From NCBI GenBank assembly GCA_016705365.1, contig JADIYI010000005.1:1-64000 (forward strand): a DNA stretch of 64,000 nt. The letters run 5' to 3'. Position 1 is the stretch's first letter. Every line of letters begins with the position of its first letter. The notes under the pieces are model-generated. The model was not told where the DNA came from, searched no databases, and saw only the letters and a list, made by a program, of their open reading frames with translations. The position numbers and the translations under genes are program-made. This document shows positions 38,372 to 47,974 of the stretch, one piece after another. The stretch is from Gammaproteobacteria bacterium (GTDB taxonomy: Bacteria; Pseudomonadota; Gammaproteobacteria; Pseudomonadales; UBA5518).

Positions 38372-39561
38372 TGGGCAAAATGCAAGCGCTGGGCACGAGG
38401 GTGCTGCGGATTCTGCTTGGCGGCGTGCTGCTGCTGTCGCTCGGTGCGTGTAGCGTGATGAACATATTCGATGACGAGGAAGACGAAGCGCAGAAGCCGA
38501 TGGAACTCGCTGACTTCGAGCCGGAATTGCGCATTCGCAAGGATTGGAGCATCGGGGTAGGCAATGGGCAGGGCAAGTTGTACAACCGTCTGCAGCCGGC
38601 GCTTTACGGTGAGGCCATATTCACTGCCTCGGCCAACGGAAGCGTGCAATCGATAAACGCAAGCTCCGGAAAGCGGTTGTGGAAAGCCGACGTCGACACG
38701 GAAATTTCCGGCGGTGTCGGCGTCGGCGGCGATCTGGTGCTGGTCGGTACCGCAAAGGGCGGGGTGATCGCGCTCGACAGCGCCAGCGGCCGTGAACTGT
38801 GGCGCGCGCAGGTGAGCAGCGAGGTTCTTGCGCCTCCGGCTGCCGATTGGGACGTGGTCGTGGTGCAGACGCTCGATGGCAAGCTGACCGGCTTCGATGT
38901 GTCGAGCGGTGCGCGCCGCTGGACCCAGGACAGCAGCATGCCGCTGCTCACGCTGCGCGGTACCGCTGCGCCGCTGCTGGTCGAGGGCGTGGTGTATGCG
39001 GCGCTCGCCAACGGGCGCATCGTCGCGCTGAAGGCGGACTCCGGCACCTTGCTGTGGGATGGCCGGATCGCGACCCCACAGGGGCAATCCGAGATCGAGC
39101 GCACGGTGGATATCGAGGGTCAGCCGCTGATCGTCGGCAGCGGCATTTACGCGGTGAGCTACCAGGGCAAGCTGGGTGCGCTGAACCTTGCCAACGGTCG
39201 CGCGATGTGGGCCCGCGATGCCTCGAGCTATGAGGGAATTGCCGAGGGTTTCGGCAATCTCTACGTGTCGGAAGCGAGCGGTGTGCTGAGCGCCTACGAG
39301 ATCGCCGGCGGTGCGTTGCGCTGGCAGAACGACCAGATGCTGCGGCGCCAACTGAGTGCGCCGGCCACGGTCGAGAGCTATGTTGCGGTCGCCGACCTCG
39401 AGGGCTATGTGCATTTCCACTCGCAGGCCGACGGTCACCTGATGGGACGCGTGCGCGCTGACTCCGACGGCGTTCGCGCGGACATGATCGCACGGGGCGA
39501 GCGGCTGTATGTTTTCGGTAACGGCGGTTCGCTGATTTGCTACAAGGTCGAGAAGCTTTGA
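38368..39561 (+). CDS. bamB: Outer-membrane assembly lipoprotein BamB
   Basis: 397 residues. Signal peptide with lipobox 'LSLGAC', Cys28. Eight-bladed beta-propeller of PQQ-like repeats ('GSVQSINASSGKRLWKADVD', 'GGVIALDSASGRELWRAQVS', 'GKLGALNLANGRAMWARDAS', 'GVLSAYEIAGGALRWQNDQM'). It is the lipoprotein scaffold of the BAM complex that inserts outer-membrane barrels. Located between yfgM and der, as in most gammaproteobacteria. Confidence 0.95.
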   Translation: MMGKMQALGTRVLRILLGGVLLLSLGACSVMNIFDDEEDEAQKPMELADFEPELRIRKDWSIGVGNGQGKLYNRLQPALYGEAIFTASANGSVQSINASSGKRLWKADVDTEISGGVGVGGDLVLVGTAKGGVIALDSASGRELWRAQVSSEVLAPPAADWDVVVVQTLDGKLTGFDVSSGARRWTQDSSMPLLTLRGTAAPLLVEGVVYAALANGRIVALKADSGTLLWDGRIATPQGQSEIERTVDIEGQPLIVGSGIYAVSYQGKLGALNLANGRAMWARDASSYEGIAEGFGNLYVSEASGVLSAYEIAGGALRWQNDQMLRRQLSAPATVESYVAVADLEGYVHFHSQADGHLMGRVRADSDGVRADMIARGERLYVFGNGGSLICYKVEKL

Positions 39562-39574
39562 GGCGTGTCGGTTC

Positions 39575-40978
39575 GTGATTCCGGTCATCGCCCTGGTCGG
39601 GCGTCCCAATGTCGGCAAGTCGACGCTGTTCAATCGGCTGACGCGCAGCCGTGATGCGCTGGTTGCCGACATCCCCGGATTGACCCGTGATCGCCAGTAC
39701 GGCGAGTTTCGCGCCGGCGAGCGGCGCTTCATCGTCATCGATACCGGCGGGCTGAGCGGGGCCGAGGATGGCATCGATTCGGAAATGGCGCGCCAGTCGC
39801 TGGCAGCGGTCGCGGAGTGCGACCTGGCATTGCTGCTGGTCGATGCCCGAGCCGGCATCACGCCGGTGGATCGCGATGTGCTCGCGCGGCTGCGTTCGAG
39901 CGGCAAACCTTTCCTGCTGGTGGTCAACAAGATCGACGGTGTCGATGAGCACCAGTTCAGCGCGGAGTTCCACGAACTCGGAGCAAGCAGTCTATACGCC
40001 GTGAGCGCCTCGCACGGGCGCGGCACCGCGCAACTGGTCGAGGCGCTGGAGGCATATTTTCCGGCGCGACCCGAGGCCGAGGAGGCGGCGGATGATCCCA
40101 GCCGGCGGGTCAAGGTGGCCATCGTGGGACGCCCGAACGTGGGCAAATCGACCCTGGTGAATCGCATCCTCGGGGAAGAGCGGGTGGTCGTCTATGATCA
40201 GCCCGGCACCACGCGCGACAGCATTTATATCGCCTTCGACCGCGCGCAAAAACACTACACGCTGATCGATACCGCCGGCGTGCGGCGCAAGCGCAGCGTG
40301 CACGAAACCGTGGAGAAATTCTCGATCGTCAAGACCCTGCAGGCAATCGCCGATGCCAACGTGGTGCTGATGCTGGTCGATGCCCACGACGGGCTGGTCG
40401 AGCAGGACGTTCACCTGCTGGGGCACGTGATCGACAGCGGCCGCTCGCTGATCATCGTGTGCAACAAGTGGGACGGGCTCGATCATGACCAGAAGAAGTC
40501 CGTCCGCAGCGAACTCGACCGGCGGCTGATGTTCGCCGATTTTGCGGAAGTGCATTTCATCTCGGCGCTGCACGGCTCCAACGTCGGCCAGCTCTATGCC
40601 GCCATCGACCGCGCCTACGCCAGTGCGCGCGCCAAGGTGCCCACCAACCGCCTGACCGCCTTGCTCGAGAGCGCCGTGGCCGCGCATTCGCCGCCGCTGG
40701 TGCACGGGCGACGGATCAAGCTGCGCTTCGCTCACCCGGGCGGCAGCAACCCGCCGGTGATCGTGGTGCATGGCAACCAGACCGAGCGCGTGCCGGATCA
40801 TTACACGCGTTATCTCGAGAAATTCTTCCGCCGCGAACTGAAACTGGTGGGAACGCCGCTCAGGATCGAGTTCGTGACCACCGAGAATCCATTCGCCGGC
40901 AAGCGCAACACGCTGACTCCGCGCCAGGAATTCAAGCGCAAGCGGATGATGAAACACATCAAGAAGACCCGTCGCTGA
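39575..40978 (+). CDS. der: Ribosome-assembly GTPase Der (EngA)
   Basis: 467 residues from GTG 39575. It has two tandem GTPase domains: G1 'GRPNVGKSTL' at about residues 8-17 and again at about 184-193, with 'DTGGL' and 'DTAGVRR' switch regions and 'NKID' and 'NKWD' base-recognition motifs. A C-terminal KH-like domain follows ('LTPRQEFKRKRMMKHIKKTR' at the end). It is required for 50S subunit maturation. Last gene of the conserved isc-der block. Confidence 0.97.
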   Translation: MIPVIALVGRPNVGKSTLFNRLTRSRDALVADIPGLTRDRQYGEFRAGERRFIVIDTGGLSGAEDGIDSEMARQSLAAVAECDLALLLVDARAGITPVDRDVLARLRSSGKPFLLVVNKIDGVDEHQFSAEFHELGASSLYAVSASHGRGTAQLVEALEAYFPARPEAEEAADDPSRRVKVAIVGRPNVGKSTLVNRILGEERVVVYDQPGTTRDSIYIAFDRAQKHYTLIDTAGVRRKRSVHETVEKFSIVKTLQAIADANVVLMLVDAHDGLVEQDVHLLGHVIDSGRSLIIVCNKWDGLDHDQKKSVRSELDRRLMFADFAEVHFISALHGSNVGQLYAAIDRAYASARAKVPTNRLTALLESAVAAHSPPLVHGRRIKLRFAHPGGSNPPVIVVHGNQTERVPDHYTRYLEKFFRRELKLVGTPLRIEFVTTENPFAGKRNTLTPRQEFKRKRMMKHIKKTRR

Positions 40979-40993
40979 GACGGTCGCCGCGTC

Positions 40994-41365
40994 ATGGACC
41001 CGCGACCCGATCTCGACAGCCCGGAACGGATCCGGACGTTCATCGAGGCGTTCTATGCGCGAGTGCTGGCCGATCCGCTGCTGGCGCCGATATTTCTCGA
41101 TGTGGCGGATATCGATCTGTCCAGGCACATCCCGATCATCTGCGCGTACTGGGAAAAGCTGATTCTCGGCGCTGACGGCTACCGGCGTCACACCATGAAC
41201 ATCCACCGCGCCCTGCACGCGAAACGCCCCCTTGACCCGCAGGCCTTCGAGCGCTGGCTGAGGCTGTTCCACGAGGCACTCGATGCGCAGTTCGAGGGCC
41301 CGCTGGCGCAGCGGGCGAAGTCCGTGGCAGCGCGCATCGCGCACAACATGCAGGCGCTCCTCTGA
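40994..41365 (+). CDS. Group III truncated hemoglobin
   Basis: 123 residues with the 2-on-2 globin pattern: 'RIRTFIEAFYARVLADPLLA' (B-E helices), 'ICAYWEKLILGADGYRRHTM' with Trp, and 'NIHRALHAKRPLDPQAFERW' where the His of 'IHRAL' is the probable proximal heme ligand. Group III members are cytoplasmic and are linked to oxygen or NO handling. It follows der by 15 bases. The specific function here is unknown. Confidence 0.88.
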   Translation: MDPRPDLDSPERIRTFIEAFYARVLADPLLAPIFLDVADIDLSRHIPIICAYWEKLILGADGYRRHTMNIHRALHAKRPLDPQAFERWLRLFHEALDAQFEGPLAQRAKSVAARIAHNMQALL

Positions 41366-41453
41366 GCGCCGGATTGGGCCATTGTCATTTGCTCGCCCCG
41401 CCGGTCTCGCTTATTCTGCCAAGCCCGTTGTCGGTATTCTGGAGAAACTGCCC

Positions 41454-43082
41454 ATGCCTGCTCCGCACTTCAATATCGCGGATATGTTCGAGCTGGTCGC
41501 GGATGCGGTAGGCGAGCGCGAGGCGCTGGTTTGTGGCGAGCGACGCCTGCGTTACGCGGATCTCGAGCAGCGTGCGAACCGGCTGGCGCATTTTCTCGCG
41601 GCGCGGGGCGTCGGCGTCGGCGACAAGGTCGGCCTGTACCTGTACAACGGTAACGAGTACCTCGAGGGAATGCTGGCCTGCTTCAAGATCCGGGCGGTGC
41701 CGGTCAACCTGAATTACCGCTATGTCGACGAAGAGCTCGAGTACATGTTCCGCAACTCGGACATGGTTGCGTGTGTGCACCATCGCGAATTCGGACCGCA
41801 TATCGCCGCGGTACATGCCCGCGCGCCGGCGCTGAAGACGCTGGTCGCGGTCGAGGACGACAGCGCGGCCCCGATCGAGCCGGGTACCACGCGTTACGAA
41901 AATGCGCTCGAGCAGGGCGCACCCGGGCGCGATTTCGCCGAACGTTCCGATGAGGACCTGTTCATCCTGTATACGGGCGGTACCACCGGTTCACCAAAGG
42001 GCGTGATGTGGCCGCACAAGGCCGTGTTCTTCGCGGCAATGGGCGGCGGCGGACATTTTCATCCCGCCGGACCGATCAAGGAACCCGCGGATATCGTGGT
42101 GCGCGTCACCGAGGGGCATCCGATCGCCGGGATGGCGCTGGCACCGCTGATGCACGGTGCCTGCTGGTGGTATGCCTGCATACAGTTGCTGGCGGGCAAC
42201 AAGCTGGTATTGAACCCGCACCGTTCGCTCGCTGGTGAGCAGGTGTGGGACATCATGGAGCGCGAGAAGGTCAACGCGCTGACCATAGTCGGTGATGCGA
42301 TGGCCATTCCGCTGCTCGATTCGCTGGATGCCAATCCGGGCCGCTGGGACTTGTCGGCGGTTTTCAGCGTCGGGTCAGGGGGCGCGGTATTCTCGGAATC
42401 GAAGCAGGCGAAATTCCGCGAATATTTCCCGAATGTGTTCATCACCAATTCTTTTGGCTCCTCCGAATCGGGGCAGATGGGCATGGATAGCGGCCAGCGC
42501 AAGGGCAGCGATGGCAACGGGCTCGGCAATGTGACGCGAAGCCCGTTCATGGATGTGATCGTCGAAGAGGAGCTGCGTCATGCCGGGGCCGGCGATATGG
42601 GTATTTTCGCGCGCTCGGGACATATTCCGATCGGGTATTACAATGACCCGGTCAAGACCGCGAAGACCTTTGTCGAGATCGACGGCAAACGGTGGTTGCT
42701 GACCGGTGATTCCGCGCGTCTCGAAGCGGATGGTTCGATCACGGTGTTCGGCCGCGGCTCCAATTGCATCAACAGCGGCGGCGAAAAGATTTTCCCCGAG
42801 GAAGTCGAGCAGGCGCTGAAGGCGCACCCGCAGGTATTCGATGCGCTGGTGGTCGGTACCCCCGACGAGCGCTGGGGGCAGAAGGTGACCGCCGTGATCG
42901 CCGGGCGTGAAGGCAGCAGACCGACACTCGCATCGCTGCAGGAAGAGGCCCGCAAGCATATCGCCGGCTACAAGGTGCCGCGTGAACTGCACATCGTCGA
43001 CGCAATCCCCCGCGCGCCAAGCGGCAAGCCCGATTATTTGCGGGCCCGCGATATTGCGCTTTCGGGCCGGTACCAGGCCTAG
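41454..43082 (+). CDS. Acyl-CoA synthetase (AMP-forming)
   Basis: 542 residues of the ANL superfamily. The phosphate loop is 'LYTGGTTGSPKGVMWPHKAV' (about residues 172-191); 'NSFGSSESGQMG' and 'WLLTGDSARLEADG' are the adenylate-binding motifs; the C-terminal lysine lies in 'PRAPSGKPDYL'. It resembles the group that activates steroid side-chain or other bulky carboxylic acids (FadD19-like), but I cannot name the substrate. GGAGAA precedes ATG 41454. It opens a run of acyl-CoA genes (41.4-45.5 kb). Confidence 0.88.
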   Translation: MPAPHFNIADMFELVADAVGEREALVCGERRLRYADLEQRANRLAHFLAARGVGVGDKVGLYLYNGNEYLEGMLACFKIRAVPVNLNYRYVDEELEYMFRNSDMVACVHHREFGPHIAAVHARAPALKTLVAVEDDSAAPIEPGTTRYENALEQGAPGRDFAERSDEDLFILYTGGTTGSPKGVMWPHKAVFFAAMGGGGHFHPAGPIKEPADIVVRVTEGHPIAGMALAPLMHGACWWYACIQLLAGNKLVLNPHRSLAGEQVWDIMEREKVNALTIVGDAMAIPLLDSLDANPGRWDLSAVFSVGSGGAVFSESKQAKFREYFPNVFITNSFGSSESGQMGMDSGQRKGSDGNGLGNVTRSPFMDVIVEEELRHAGAGDMGIFARSGHIPIGYYNDPVKTAKTFVEIDGKRWLLTGDSARLEADGSITVFGRGSNCINSGGEKIFPEEVEQALKAHPQVFDALVVGTPDERWGQKVTAVIAGREGSRPTLASLQEEARKHIAGYKVPRELHIVDAIPRAPSGKPDYLRARDIALSGRYQA

Positions 43083-43166
43083 CGCTCGGGCGTGGCACCT
43101 GGCCACCTGAGCATGGCGCGACGCCTGGCCAGGAAGCCGGAAACATCAATCAGGGAGTCCGATATC

Positions 43167-43982
43167 ATGGAACAACTTTCCATAAGCACCAGCAGCTGCC
43201 TGGTCGCGCGCACCGGCCACACGCTGGTCGTGACGCTGAACAGGCCCGAGGCAAAGAACGCGTTCAACCCGCCGATGCTGGTCGGCATGTATCGCGCCTG
43301 GCGCCTGCTCGATGCCGATGACACGCTGCGGTGCGCGGTGCTGACGGCGCGCGGCGACACTTTCTGCGCCGGCATGGATCTGAAAGCCGGTCCGGAGGGT
43401 GGCGACGACGGGGGGGAGATTCAGGCGTTGATGAAGGATGTCCCCAACCTCCATTGGCAGGCCCTGTTGCGTGACAACCGCCCCGGCAAGCCGCTGATTC
43501 TGGCGGTCGAGGGCTTTGCGCTGGCAGGCGGTACCGAGATCCTCCAGGGAACGGATATCCGCGTGGGCGCCGAGGACGCGGTATTCGGGGTCACCGAGGT
43601 CGCGCGCGGGCTCTATCCGATGGCCGGCTCGACCATTCGCCTGCGGCGCCAGATACCGTATTGCATCGCCGCGGAAATTCTCCTGACCGGACGCCATGTC
43701 AGCGCACAGGAAGCACTTGCCTGGGGCCTGATCAACAAGGTGGTGCCCAAGGGGAAGACACTCGAGGCAGCGCTCGAGATTGCCGCGCAGATCGGGCGCA
43801 ACGGTCCGGTTGCCGTCAGGGCGGTCATGAAGTCGTTGCGCGAACACCAGGAGTGCCTCGACGAGGCAGATGCCATGCTGCGTTCGGATGAGGTGGGCTG
43901 GCCGGTCTTTGCCACCGAGGACGCGCGCGAGGGCATGAAGGCGTTCAAGGAAAAACGTCCGGCCGAATTCAAGGGGCGCTGA
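43167..43982 (+). CDS. Crotonase-family enoyl-CoA hydratase/isomerase (first of three)
   Basis: 271 residues. The crotonase oxyanion-hole segments are 'DTFCAGMDLKAGPE' (about residues 65-78) and 'VEGFALAGGTEILQGTDIRV' (about 113-132), followed by 'GVTEVARGLYPMAGSTIRLR'. GGGAG precedes ATG 43167. It probably hydrates or isomerises an enoyl-CoA made from the ligase upstream. The nitroreductase gene starts 4 bases after its stop, so it is in an operon. Confidence 0.88.
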   Translation: MEQLSISTSSCLVARTGHTLVVTLNRPEAKNAFNPPMLVGMYRAWRLLDADDTLRCAVLTARGDTFCAGMDLKAGPEGGDDGGEIQALMKDVPNLHWQALLRDNRPGKPLILAVEGFALAGGTEILQGTDIRVGAEDAVFGVTEVARGLYPMAGSTIRLRRQIPYCIAAEILLTGRHVSAQEALAWGLINKVVPKGKTLEAALEIAAQIGRNGPVAVRAVMKSLREHQECLDEADAMLRSDEVGWPVFATEDAREGMKAFKEKRPAEFKGR

Positions 43983-43985
43983 ATC

Positions 43986-44687
43986 ATGGAAATAGCGACC
44001 GACAAGTGCAGCACGGGCGGCGATTGCCTGGATTTCGACGCGGCGGTCCGGGCGCGGCGCTCGGTGCGCGCGTTCCGGCCCGAGCCGGTTGCGCGTGAAT
44101 TGCTCGAGCACGTTTTCGAGCTTGCCAATCATGCCCCGTCGAACTGCAACACCCAGCCCTGGCACACCGTGATCGCCAGTGGCGCGGCGTGCGAGCGCTT
44201 GCGGCAGAAATTCCAGCAATCGCTCGCGCAGGGGCAATATGCCATGGATTTTCCCTACGAGGGCCGCTACGCCGGCGTGTTTCGCGAGCGGCAATTCGAT
44301 GCGGCGGAGCGACTCTATGGCGCAATGGGTATCGCGCGCGAGGACAAGGCCGCACGGGGCACCGCGTTCATGCGCAATTTTGCGTTTTTTGACGCCCCGC
44401 ACGTCGTGTTCCTGTTCATGCCCGAGTGGTGCGGAATTCGCGAGGCCGCCGATGTCGGCATGTATGCACAAACCCTGATGCTGGGCCTGAGCGCGCATGG
44501 GCTGGCCAGTTGTCCGCAGACCGCGCTCAGCTTCAACGCGGACATGGTGCGTGAGGAACTCGGAGTCGACGCCAGCTATCGTCTGCTGTTCGGTTTGTCG
44601 CTGGGATATGAAGACACCGCACATCCCGCCAACGACAGCCGCATCGGGCGCGCAGCGCTCGGCGAGGTGCTTCGTTTTGTCGATTGA
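43986..44687 (+). CDS. Nitroreductase-family flavoprotein
   Basis: 233 residues. The FMN-binding pattern 'AVRARRSVRAFRPEPVAREL' and 'ELANHAPSNCNTQPWHTVIA' is at the N-terminus, and 'GMYAQTLMLGLSAHGLASCP' then 'LLFGLSLGYED' at the C-terminus. The substrate is not predictable. In this setting it could reduce an enone or act as an acyl-CoA-linked redox step. It is sandwiched between two crotonase genes. Confidence 0.88.
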   Translation: MEIATDKCSTGGDCLDFDAAVRARRSVRAFRPEPVARELLEHVFELANHAPSNCNTQPWHTVIASGAACERLRQKFQQSLAQGQYAMDFPYEGRYAGVFRERQFDAAERLYGAMGIAREDKAARGTAFMRNFAFFDAPHVVFLFMPEWCGIREAADVGMYAQTLMLGLSAHGLASCPQTALSFNADMVREELGVDASYRLLFGLSLGYEDTAHPANDSRIGRAALGEVLRFVD

Positions 44688-44720
44688 TGCCGCCAGCGGA
44701 AATGGATACGGGGATCAAAC

Positions 44721-45482
44721 ATGAGCGCTACCGTGATCAGCAGACTCGAAGACGGCGTGCTTGCGCTGACGCTGAACCGCCCGGCCCGCAAGAATGCCTT
44801 CAGCCGTGAACAATGGAACGCATTTGCCGATGCGCTGGAAAGTGCCCGCGATGACCGTCGGGTCGCGGTCGTGGTGTTGACCGGCGCCGGCGGAAATTTT
44901 TCCTCGGGCACCGATCTTCACGAGTTCAATACGGACGATGGCGAGCATCCGTTCGGACGTTGCGCGCGTATCGTGTGCGAGTTCGACAAGCCGCTGATCG
45001 GTGCGGCGTGCGGTATCGCGCTCGGTGGCGGTGCCACGCTGCTGTTTCACTGCGATATCCTCTATGTGGGCGAGAGCCTGCGAATGCGTCTGCCGTTCGT
45101 GAATCTCGGGTTGGTGCCGGAGTTCGGCAGCAGCTACCTGTTGCAGGCCAATATCGGCGCCAGGCGTGCGGCCGAGCTGTTTTTCACCGCGGAGTGGATC
45201 GATGCCGCACGGGCGCTGGAAACCGGAATAGCGACCGCCGTGATACCGGATGCACACCTGCTCGGGCATGCGCTGGCCAAGGCGCGCGAGATCGCGGCGT
45301 GGCCGACCAGCGCTCTGCAGGAAACCAAGCGCACCCTGAAGCAGGCGAACCGCGCCGGTCTGCAGGCGGCATTGCAGGTGGAGTCCGAGGGCATGGCGCG
45401 CACCGCCGGCTCGCCGGAAAACATCGAGGCCATAACGGCGTTTATCGAGAAACGCGCACCGGATTTCAGCAAGTTCCGCTGA
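44721..45482 (+). CDS. Crotonase-family enoyl-CoA hydratase/isomerase (second of three)
   Basis: 253 residues. 'NFSSGTDLHEFNTDDGEHPF' and 'GAACGIALGGGATLLFHCDI' form the oxyanion hole. 'FVNLGLVPEFGSSYLLQANI' carries the position of one catalytic Glu (here 'PEFGSS', as in enoyl-CoA isomerases of the PaaG/ECI type). Member of the same apparent operon as the ligase, first crotonase and nitroreductase; 33 bases after the latter. Confidence 0.87.
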   Translation: MSATVISRLEDGVLALTLNRPARKNAFSREQWNAFADALESARDDRRVAVVVLTGAGGNFSSGTDLHEFNTDDGEHPFGRCARIVCEFDKPLIGAACGIALGGGATLLFHCDILYVGESLRMRLPFVNLGLVPEFGSSYLLQANIGARRAAELFFTAEWIDAARALETGIATAVIPDAHLLGHALAKAREIAAWPTSALQETKRTLKQANRAGLQAALQVESEGMARTAGSPENIEAITAFIEKRAPDFSKFR

Positions 45483-45488
45483 GCGCAA

Positions 45489-46559
45489 TCAGCAGTCTGC
45501 GCGTCGCAGGCGTGGCGTGCGCCAGAGGATGACGGCAAACGTGATGATCGTGAGCGGCAGCACGAACGCGATCATGGCGTTACGGTAATCATTCAGTGCG
45601 TCGTGCGCGGTTGCCGTCAGTACCAGGTACGTGGTGTAGGCGATGTAGTAGAACAGGAACAGGCCGCCTTCCCAGCGCGAGATCAGGTGTTTGCGGAAGA
45701 AAACCGGCAGGCAGGCGATCGCGACCGCGGTCATGACCGGGATATCGAACTTCAGCGCCGCCTCGGCGACATGGACACCCTGCGGCGCCACCAGCGCAGT
45801 GAATCCCAGCACCGAAAAAATATTGAAGATGTTGCTTCCGATCACATTGCCCACGGCAATATCGCGCTCGCCCCTGAGACTGGCCAGCACCGATGTCGCG
45901 AGTTCCGGCAGCGATGTGCCCGCTGCGATGATGGTCAGTCCGATCAACAACTCCGATACGCCCAGCGAGCGCGCGACGCCGGTGGCGCCGATCACCAGGC
46001 CGCGCGAGCCGGCGACCAGCAACAGCAGTCCCGCGCCAATCCAGGCGAGGTTGCGGGCGATGCGGGTCGCCTCATGTGTGGCTGTCAGCCCATCGACGGG
46101 AGTTGCACTGGAACCCCGGCCCGTGCGGATCTGGAAAGCAATGTAGAGACCGATAATGGAGGCGAGCACGGCGCCCTCGAGGCGACCGAGGTGATTGTCG
46201 AGCGCCAGAACCCACAGCAACACCGAACCCGCGATCATGATCGGCACATCGAGACGCACCAGTTGTGCCGAGACCGCGAGCGGCGCCGCCAGCGCGGACA
46301 GCCCGAGAATGAGCAATATGTTGAAGATATTGCTGCCGACCACGTTGCCGAGCGCGATATCGGGCGATCCGCTCAGCGCCGAATCGAGGCTCACCGCGAG
46401 TTCGGGCGCGCTGGTGCCGAAGGCGACGACCGTCAGACCGATCACCAGCGCCGGTATGCCGGCTGCCGCGGCGAGACGCGAGGCCCCGCGCACCAGCAAC
46501 TCGGCGCCGAACACGAGTACCGCGAATCCGCCAATCATGAGAAGAATGTTGATGATCAT
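45489..46559 (-). CDS. CaCA-family calcium/sodium antiporter (YrbG-like)
   Basis: 356 residues, about ten membrane helices. The two alpha-repeats are visible: 'VVAFGTSAPELAVSLDSALS' (about residues 45-64) with 'GNVVGSNIFNILLILG', and 'IIAAGTSLPELATSVLASLR' with 'GNVIGSNIFNIFSVLG'. These line the ion path in Ca2+/cation exchangers. A cytoplasmic loop with charged residues separates the halves. It is convergent with the crotonase operon, 6 bases from its last stop. Confidence 0.93.
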   Translation of the reverse strand: MIINILLMIGGFAVLVFGAELLVRGASRLAAAAGIPALVIGLTVVAFGTSAPELAVSLDSALSGSPDIALGNVVGSNIFNILLILGLSALAAPLAVSAQLVRLDVPIMIAGSVLLWVLALDNHLGRLEGAVLASIIGLYIAFQIRTGRGSSATPVDGLTATHEATRIARNLAWIGAGLLLLVAGSRGLVIGATGVARSLGVSELLIGLTIIAAGTSLPELATSVLASLRGERDIAVGNVIGSNIFNIFSVLGFTALVAPQGVHVAEAALKFDIPVMTAVAIACLPVFFRKHLISRWEGGLFLFYYIAYTTYLVLTATAHDALNDYRNAMIAFVLPLTIITFAVILWRTPRLRRADC

Positions 46560-46698
46560 GCCGGGTGCGGGTCAGAACGCGGGAACTGCATAAACGACGC
46601 GCCGCGCAGGATAACGCAGCCTTGAATCACGCGACAGGCTCTCCCCGCCTGCCGCCCGCGCCAAACCGGGGCCCTGCGCACTGTGCGATTCAGCACAC

Positions 46699-47880
46699 TC
46701 AGAGGAGCTCGATCGCAACCGCGGTCGCTTCGCCCCCGCCGATGCACAGGCTTGCGACGCCACGCTGCTTGCCGTGCCGGCGCAGCGCATACATCAGGCT
46801 GACGATGATGCGGCTGCCGCTCGAACCGATCGGGTGACCCTGGGCGCAGGCGCCGCCGTGCACGTTGACCCTGGCCTCGTCGAGACCGAGTTCGCGGATC
46901 GCGAGCATCGTGACCATCGCGAAGGCTTCGTTTATCTCGAACAGGTCGACGTCGTCCTTGCTCCAGCCGGTTTTGGCGAACAGCTTCTGCATCGCACCGA
47001 TCGGTGCCGTGGTGAACAGGCCCGGTTCGTGGGAATGGCGCGCGTGCCCGAGGATGCGTGCCACGGGTGCGAGACCTCGACGCAGCGCCTCGCCGGCAGT
47101 GGTCAGTACCAGCGCCGACGCTCCGTCGGAAATCGAACTCGAGTTGGCCGCGGTGATGGTGCCGTCCTTCGCAAAGGCCGGTTTGAGGTGGGGAATCTTT
47201 TCCGGCCTGGCGCTGAGTGGCTGCTCGTCCACGTCGACGACAGTCTCGCCCTTGCGGCTGGTGACGGTCACCGGGACGATTTCGGCCTTCAGCGCGCCGC
47301 TCTCGATGGCCTTGCAGGCACGGTTCAGCGACTGGATCGCAAACGCGTCCATCTGCTCGCGCGTGAGGCCTTTTTCATTGGCGGTTTCCTGCGCAAACGA
47401 GCCCATGGCGCGCCCGGTATAGGCATCTTCCAGCCCGTCATAGAACATGTGGTCCTTGAGTTCCGCATGCCCCAGGCGGATGCCCTGACGGGCGTTCAGC
47501 AGCAGGTGAGGGGCGCCGCTCATGCTTTCCATGCCGCCCGCGACCATGACGCTGTTGGTGCCGGCCTTCAATTGGTCATGCGCGAGGATCACCGCCTGCA
47601 TACCGGAGCCGCACAGCTTGTTGATGGTTGTCGCGCCGGCCGATTTGGGGATGCCGGCGGCAATGGCCGCCTGGCGTGCCGGGCCCTGCCGCACGCCGGC
47701 TGGCAGCACACAGCCCATGATGACCTCGTCGATATCGCTGGCGGCGAGTCCACTGCGCTCGATTGCCGCGGCTATTGCCGTGGCCCCGAGCTGCACCGCG
47801 CTGGTGCCCGCAAACACCCCGTTCATGCCACCCATCGCGGTGCGCGCACCGCCCGCAATCACCACTGTCATGTCGTCCAT
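46699..47880 (-). CDS. Thiolase (acetyl-CoA C-acetyltransferase)
   Basis: 393 residues. Cys90 in 'NKLCGSGMQAV' is the acyl acceptor. The His of 'GGACAQGHPIGSSGSRI' and the C-terminal Cys in 'SLCIGGGEA' complete the active site. Degradative and biosynthetic thiolases share this pattern, so direction cannot be told. I chose ATG 47880 because GGAGG is 7 bases upstream. It probably serves the same acyl-CoA pathway as the ligase and crotonases. Confidence 0.94.
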   Translation of the reverse strand: MDDMTVVIAGGARTAMGGMNGVFAGTSAVQLGATAIAAAIERSGLAASDIDEVIMGCVLPAGVRQGPARQAAIAAGIPKSAGATTINKLCGSGMQAVILAHDQLKAGTNSVMVAGGMESMSGAPHLLLNARQGIRLGHAELKDHMFYDGLEDAYTGRAMGSFAQETANEKGLTREQMDAFAIQSLNRACKAIESGALKAEIVPVTVTSRKGETVVDVDEQPLSARPEKIPHLKPAFAKDGTITAANSSSISDGASALVLTTAGEALRRGLAPVARILGHARHSHEPGLFTTAPIGAMQKLFAKTGWSKDDVDLFEINEAFAMVTMLAIRELGLDEARVNVHGGACAQGHPIGSSGSRIIVSLMYALRRHGKQRGVASLCIGGGEATAVAIELL

Positions 47881-47974
47881 CTGTCGGCCTCCGCAATCTG
47901 CAACTGCTGTCCGGCGCGGTTTTTTCCACCGCAGGGCGCGCATTTGGCCATACCCTGCGCGGGGCGGCAAGCGT